This document shows, one piece after another, positions 36,477 to 38,398 of a DNA stretch of 38,398 nucleotides (the stretch's first letter is position 1; the number at the start of each line of letters is the position of its first letter). The stretch is from Cellulomonas citrea (GTDB lineage Bacteria > Actinomycetota > Actinomycetes > Actinomycetales > Cellulomonadaceae): assembly GCF_009829685.1 (NCBI RefSeq), contig NZ_VWSD01000013.1, positions 1 through 38,398 of the forward strand, in the 5' to 3' direction. The notes under the pieces are model-generated. The model was given only the letters and a program-made list of their open reading frames with translations. It did no database searches and was not told where the DNA came from. A program made the translations under genes and the position numbers.

Positions 36477-37600
36477 GCCCGGAGGAGTCCGAGCCCGGGA
36501 AGGCCGGGGCCGACGACGAGGTCGGCCGCGGGACGACGCTCGAGGCGGTGCGCGCGCTGCCCAAGGTGCTGCTGCACGACCACCTCGACGGCGGTCTGCG
36601 GCCTGCGACCCTCGTCGACCTCGCGGCGCAGATCGGGCACCGGCTGCCCACCGACGACGCCGACGCGCTGGGACGCTGGTTCGTCGAGTCGTGCACCTCG
36701 GGGTCGCTCGAGCGGTACCTCGAGACCTTCGTCCACACCGTGGCGGTCATGCAGAGCGGGCCGAACCTGGTCCGGGTGGCCCGGGAGGCGGTGCTCGACC
36801 TCGCGGACGACGGTGTCGTGCTCGCCGAGCTGCGGTACGCCCCGGAGCAGCACCAGGCCGGCGGGTTGAGCCTCGACGAGGTGGTCGAGGCGGTCCAGGC
36901 CGGTATCGACGAGGGCGTGCAGGAGACGGGCGGCCGGATCGTCGCCGGGCAGCTGCTGTGCGCGATGCGGCAGGCCGACCGTGCCACGGAGGTGGCGCGG
37001 GTGGCGATCGACCACCGCGACCGCGGCGTCGTCGGCTTCGACTACGCGGGGCCCGAGGCCGGGTTCCCGCCGTCGCGGGCCGCCGCCGCGTTCGACCTGC
37101 TGCGCGAGGCGGACCTGCCCTGCACGGTGCACGCCGGCGAGGCGGACGGGCCGAGCTCGATCGCGGCGGCGCTGCACGTGGCCGGCGCCTGCCGGATCGG
37201 CCACGGGGTGGCCATCGCGACGCAGGTCGGCCCGGACGGCCCGACGTCGGCGCTGGCGCACTGGCTGCGCGACCGCCGCGTGGCGCTCGAGCTGTGCCCG
37301 ACCTCGAACCTGCAGACCGGGGGTGCCGCGTCGATCGCCCAGCACCCCGTGACCGCGCTGCTCCGGCACGGGTTCGCCGTCACGGTGAACACCGACAACC
37401 GGCTGCACTCCGGGACGAGCGCGTCCCGGGAGCTGGCCCAGCTGGTCGACGAGGCCGGCTGGACGTGGCAGGACGTCCTGGACGTCACCGTGACCGCGGC
37501 CCGCTCCGCGTTCTGCCACCACGACGTGCGCGAGGCGCTCGTCGAGGACGTGATCCTCCCCGCGTACGCGGGGCCCACCGGAGGAAGGCACCGAGCATGA
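36473..37600 (+). CDS. add: Adenosine deaminase
   Basis: This 375-residue zinc enzyme converts adenosine and deoxyadenosine to inosine forms. The metal ligands H35 and H37 (LLHDHLDGG), H220 with catalytic E223 ([10 protein letters not shown]), H244 (IGHGV) and D308 (TVNTDNRL) are all visible. The N-terminus carries about 20 extra acidic residues. GTG 36473 overlaps the preceding stop. The gene matches the actinobacterial Add type with NTDN instead of NTDD. Its product pairs with the BMP-type purine uptake system upstream. Confidence 0.94.
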   Translation: MSPEESEPGKAGADDEVGRGTTLEAVRALPKVLLHDHLDGGLRPATLVDLAAQIGHRLPTDDADALGRWFVESCTSGSLERYLETFVHTVAVMQSGPNLVRVAREAVLDLADDGVVLAELRYAPEQHQAGGLSLDEVVEAVQAGIDEGVQETGGRIVAGQLLCAMRQADRATEVARVAIDHRDRGVVGFDYAGPEAGFPPSRAAAAFDLLREADLPCTVHAGEADGPSSIAAALHVAGACRIGHGVAIATQVGPDGPTSALAHWLRDRRVALELCPTSNLQTGGAASIAQHPVTALLRHGFAVTVNTDNRLHSGTSASRELAQLVDEAGWTWQDVLDVTVTAARSAFCHHDVREALVEDVILPAYAGPTGGRHRA

Positions 37601-38340
37601 GCATCTCCACGCCCCCGTCGGACGTCACGGCCGCGTCGGTGACGGGCCACGCCCCGTTGTCCGCGGCCGCGTTCGCGAAGTTCGTCGACCACACGCTGCT
37701 CAAGCCGGAGGCGAGCCGGGCCGATGTGGCCGCGACCGTCGCCGAGGCCGTGCGGCTGGGCGCCTACTCGGTGTGCGTGTCGCCCTCGCACCTGCCGCTG
37801 GAGATCCCGGCCGGTCCCGACGGTGAGCCGGCCGTCAAGGTGACCGCGGTCGTCGGGTTCCCGTCGGGTGCGCACAAGTCGGCGATCAAGGCCGCCGAGG
37901 CCGCCCAGGCCGTCGCCGACGGGGCCGACGAGATCGACATGGTCATCGACCTGTCCGCGGCCAAGGAGCGCCGGTTCGACGACGTGCGCGCCGACATCGC
38001 GGCCGTCCGCGCCGCGGCCCCGCGCCCCACGGTGCTCAAGGTGATCGTCGAGTCCGCCGCGCTGTCCGACCACGAGCTCATCGAGTCGTGCCGGGCCGCC
38101 GCCGACGCCGGCGCCGACTTCGTCAAGACCTCGACGGGCTTCCACCCGGCGGGCGGGGCCACCATGCGGGCGGTCGGCATCATGTCCGGCACGGTCGGCG
38201 GGCGGCTCGGCGTCAAGGCCTCCGGCGGGATCCGCACCGGGTCCGACGCGATGTCGATGATCAACGCCGGCGCGACCCGACTCGGCCTGTCCGGGACCGC
38301 AGCCGTCATCGCCGACCTCGCGGCCGACACCGGCGACTGA
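37597..38340 (+). CDS. deoC: Deoxyribose-phosphate aldolase
   Basis: This 247-residue class I aldolase splits deoxyribose 5-phosphate into glyceraldehyde 3-phosphate and acetaldehyde. The active-site residues are D114 (DEIDMVID), Schiff-base K177 (FVKTSTGF) and K207 (VKASGGIRT). [11 protein letters not shown] is the family N-terminal motif. ATG 37597 overlaps the add stop (ATGA), and GGAGGAAGG (37580-37588) lies 8 nt upstream. It completes the catabolism of deoxyribose released by deoA; a phosphopentomutase gene, needed between them, is not in the window. Confidence 0.96.
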   Translation: MSISTPPSDVTAASVTGHAPLSAAAFAKFVDHTLLKPEASRADVAATVAEAVRLGAYSVCVSPSHLPLEIPAGPDGEPAVKVTAVVGFPSGAHKSAIKAAEAAQAVADGADEIDMVIDLSAAKERRFDDVRADIAAVRAAAPRPTVLKVIVESAALSDHELIESCRAAADAGADFVKTSTGFHPAGGATMRAVGIMSGTVGGRLGVKASGGIRTGSDAMSMINAGATRLGLSGTAAVIADLAADTGD

Positions 38341-38360
38341 CCCAGGTTCGGGCCGCCACC

Positions 38361-38381
38361 GGCCGCCGCGGGTACGCGGCC
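38361..38381 (+). terminator. Possible terminator after deoC
   Basis: GGCCGC and GCGGCC form a 6-bp stem with a 9-nt loop, 20 nt after the deoC stop. It is weak and close to the window edge. The last 17 bases show nothing further. Confidence 0.3.
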
Positions 38382-38398
38382 ACCCGGGGCGGCTCGTC

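Overview
This window is one stretch of a very GC-rich actinobacterial chromosome. Most codons end in G or C, GTG starts are common, and a TTG start occurs. The gene set is typical of Micrococcales: the succinylase lysine genes dapC, dapD and dapE; sigE with a zinc anti-sigma gene and tatB; a sdhC-sdhD-sdhA-sdhB operon; DUF3117 and DUF6113 proteins. Gene content and order most resemble Cellulomonadaceae as I recall them. The genus is inference, since no rRNA or other marker is present. I see no tRNA, rRNA, IS element, prophage or CRISPR. The DNA looks like ordinary core chromosome throughout.

Layout. 1-3490: the 3' end of a peptide-type ABC substrate-binding protein gene, typA, a DUF6113-like membrane protein and a flavin-reductase-fold protein. 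3491-6601: a large VanW cell-wall protein converging on a small SH3-like gene, which diverges from fdxA. 6612-12395: dapC, gltA behind a dense set of inverted repeats, a membrane-anchored lysozyme-like protein, then dapD and dapE in divergent orientation. 12424-16400: a LOG-family protein, a PIG-V-like mannosyltransferase, a 55-residue DUF3117 gene and leucyl aminopeptidase. 16429-19172: an O-methyltransferase divergent from sigE-rseA, then tatB. 19209-22585: trpS, a 2H phosphoesterase, a YihY/BrkB membrane protein and a phosphotransferase. 22663-26164 (minus): sdhCDAB. 26412-28857: mannose-1-phosphate guanylyltransferase and an M20 amidohydrolase. 29063-38340: a nucleoside uptake and salvage block.

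How the genes work together. The last 9 kb form a coherent pathway. A BMP lipoprotein, an ATPase and two permeases bring nucleosides in. Cytidine deaminase, thymidine phosphorylase, adenosine deaminase and deoxyribose-phosphate aldolase convert them to bases and central-carbon intermediates. gltA and sdhCDAB supply two TCA-cycle steps, and each has a CRP/GlxR-like inverted repeat upstream. dapC, dapD and dapE are successive steps towards diaminopimelate for lysine and peptidoglycan.

The clearest non-coding pattern is a -10 hexamer (TANNNT or close) placed 6 to 8 nt before a start codon. It occurs at nine or more genes and implies widespread leaderless transcription. Genes with strong Shine-Dalgarno sequences (gltA, fdxA, sigE, DUF3117, sdh, the nucleoside genes) form a separate class. 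I found no convincing undescribed system. The best leads are regulatory: the gltA repeat cluster, a probable self-activated ECF promoter at sigE, and a long hairpin after the BMP lipoprotein gene.
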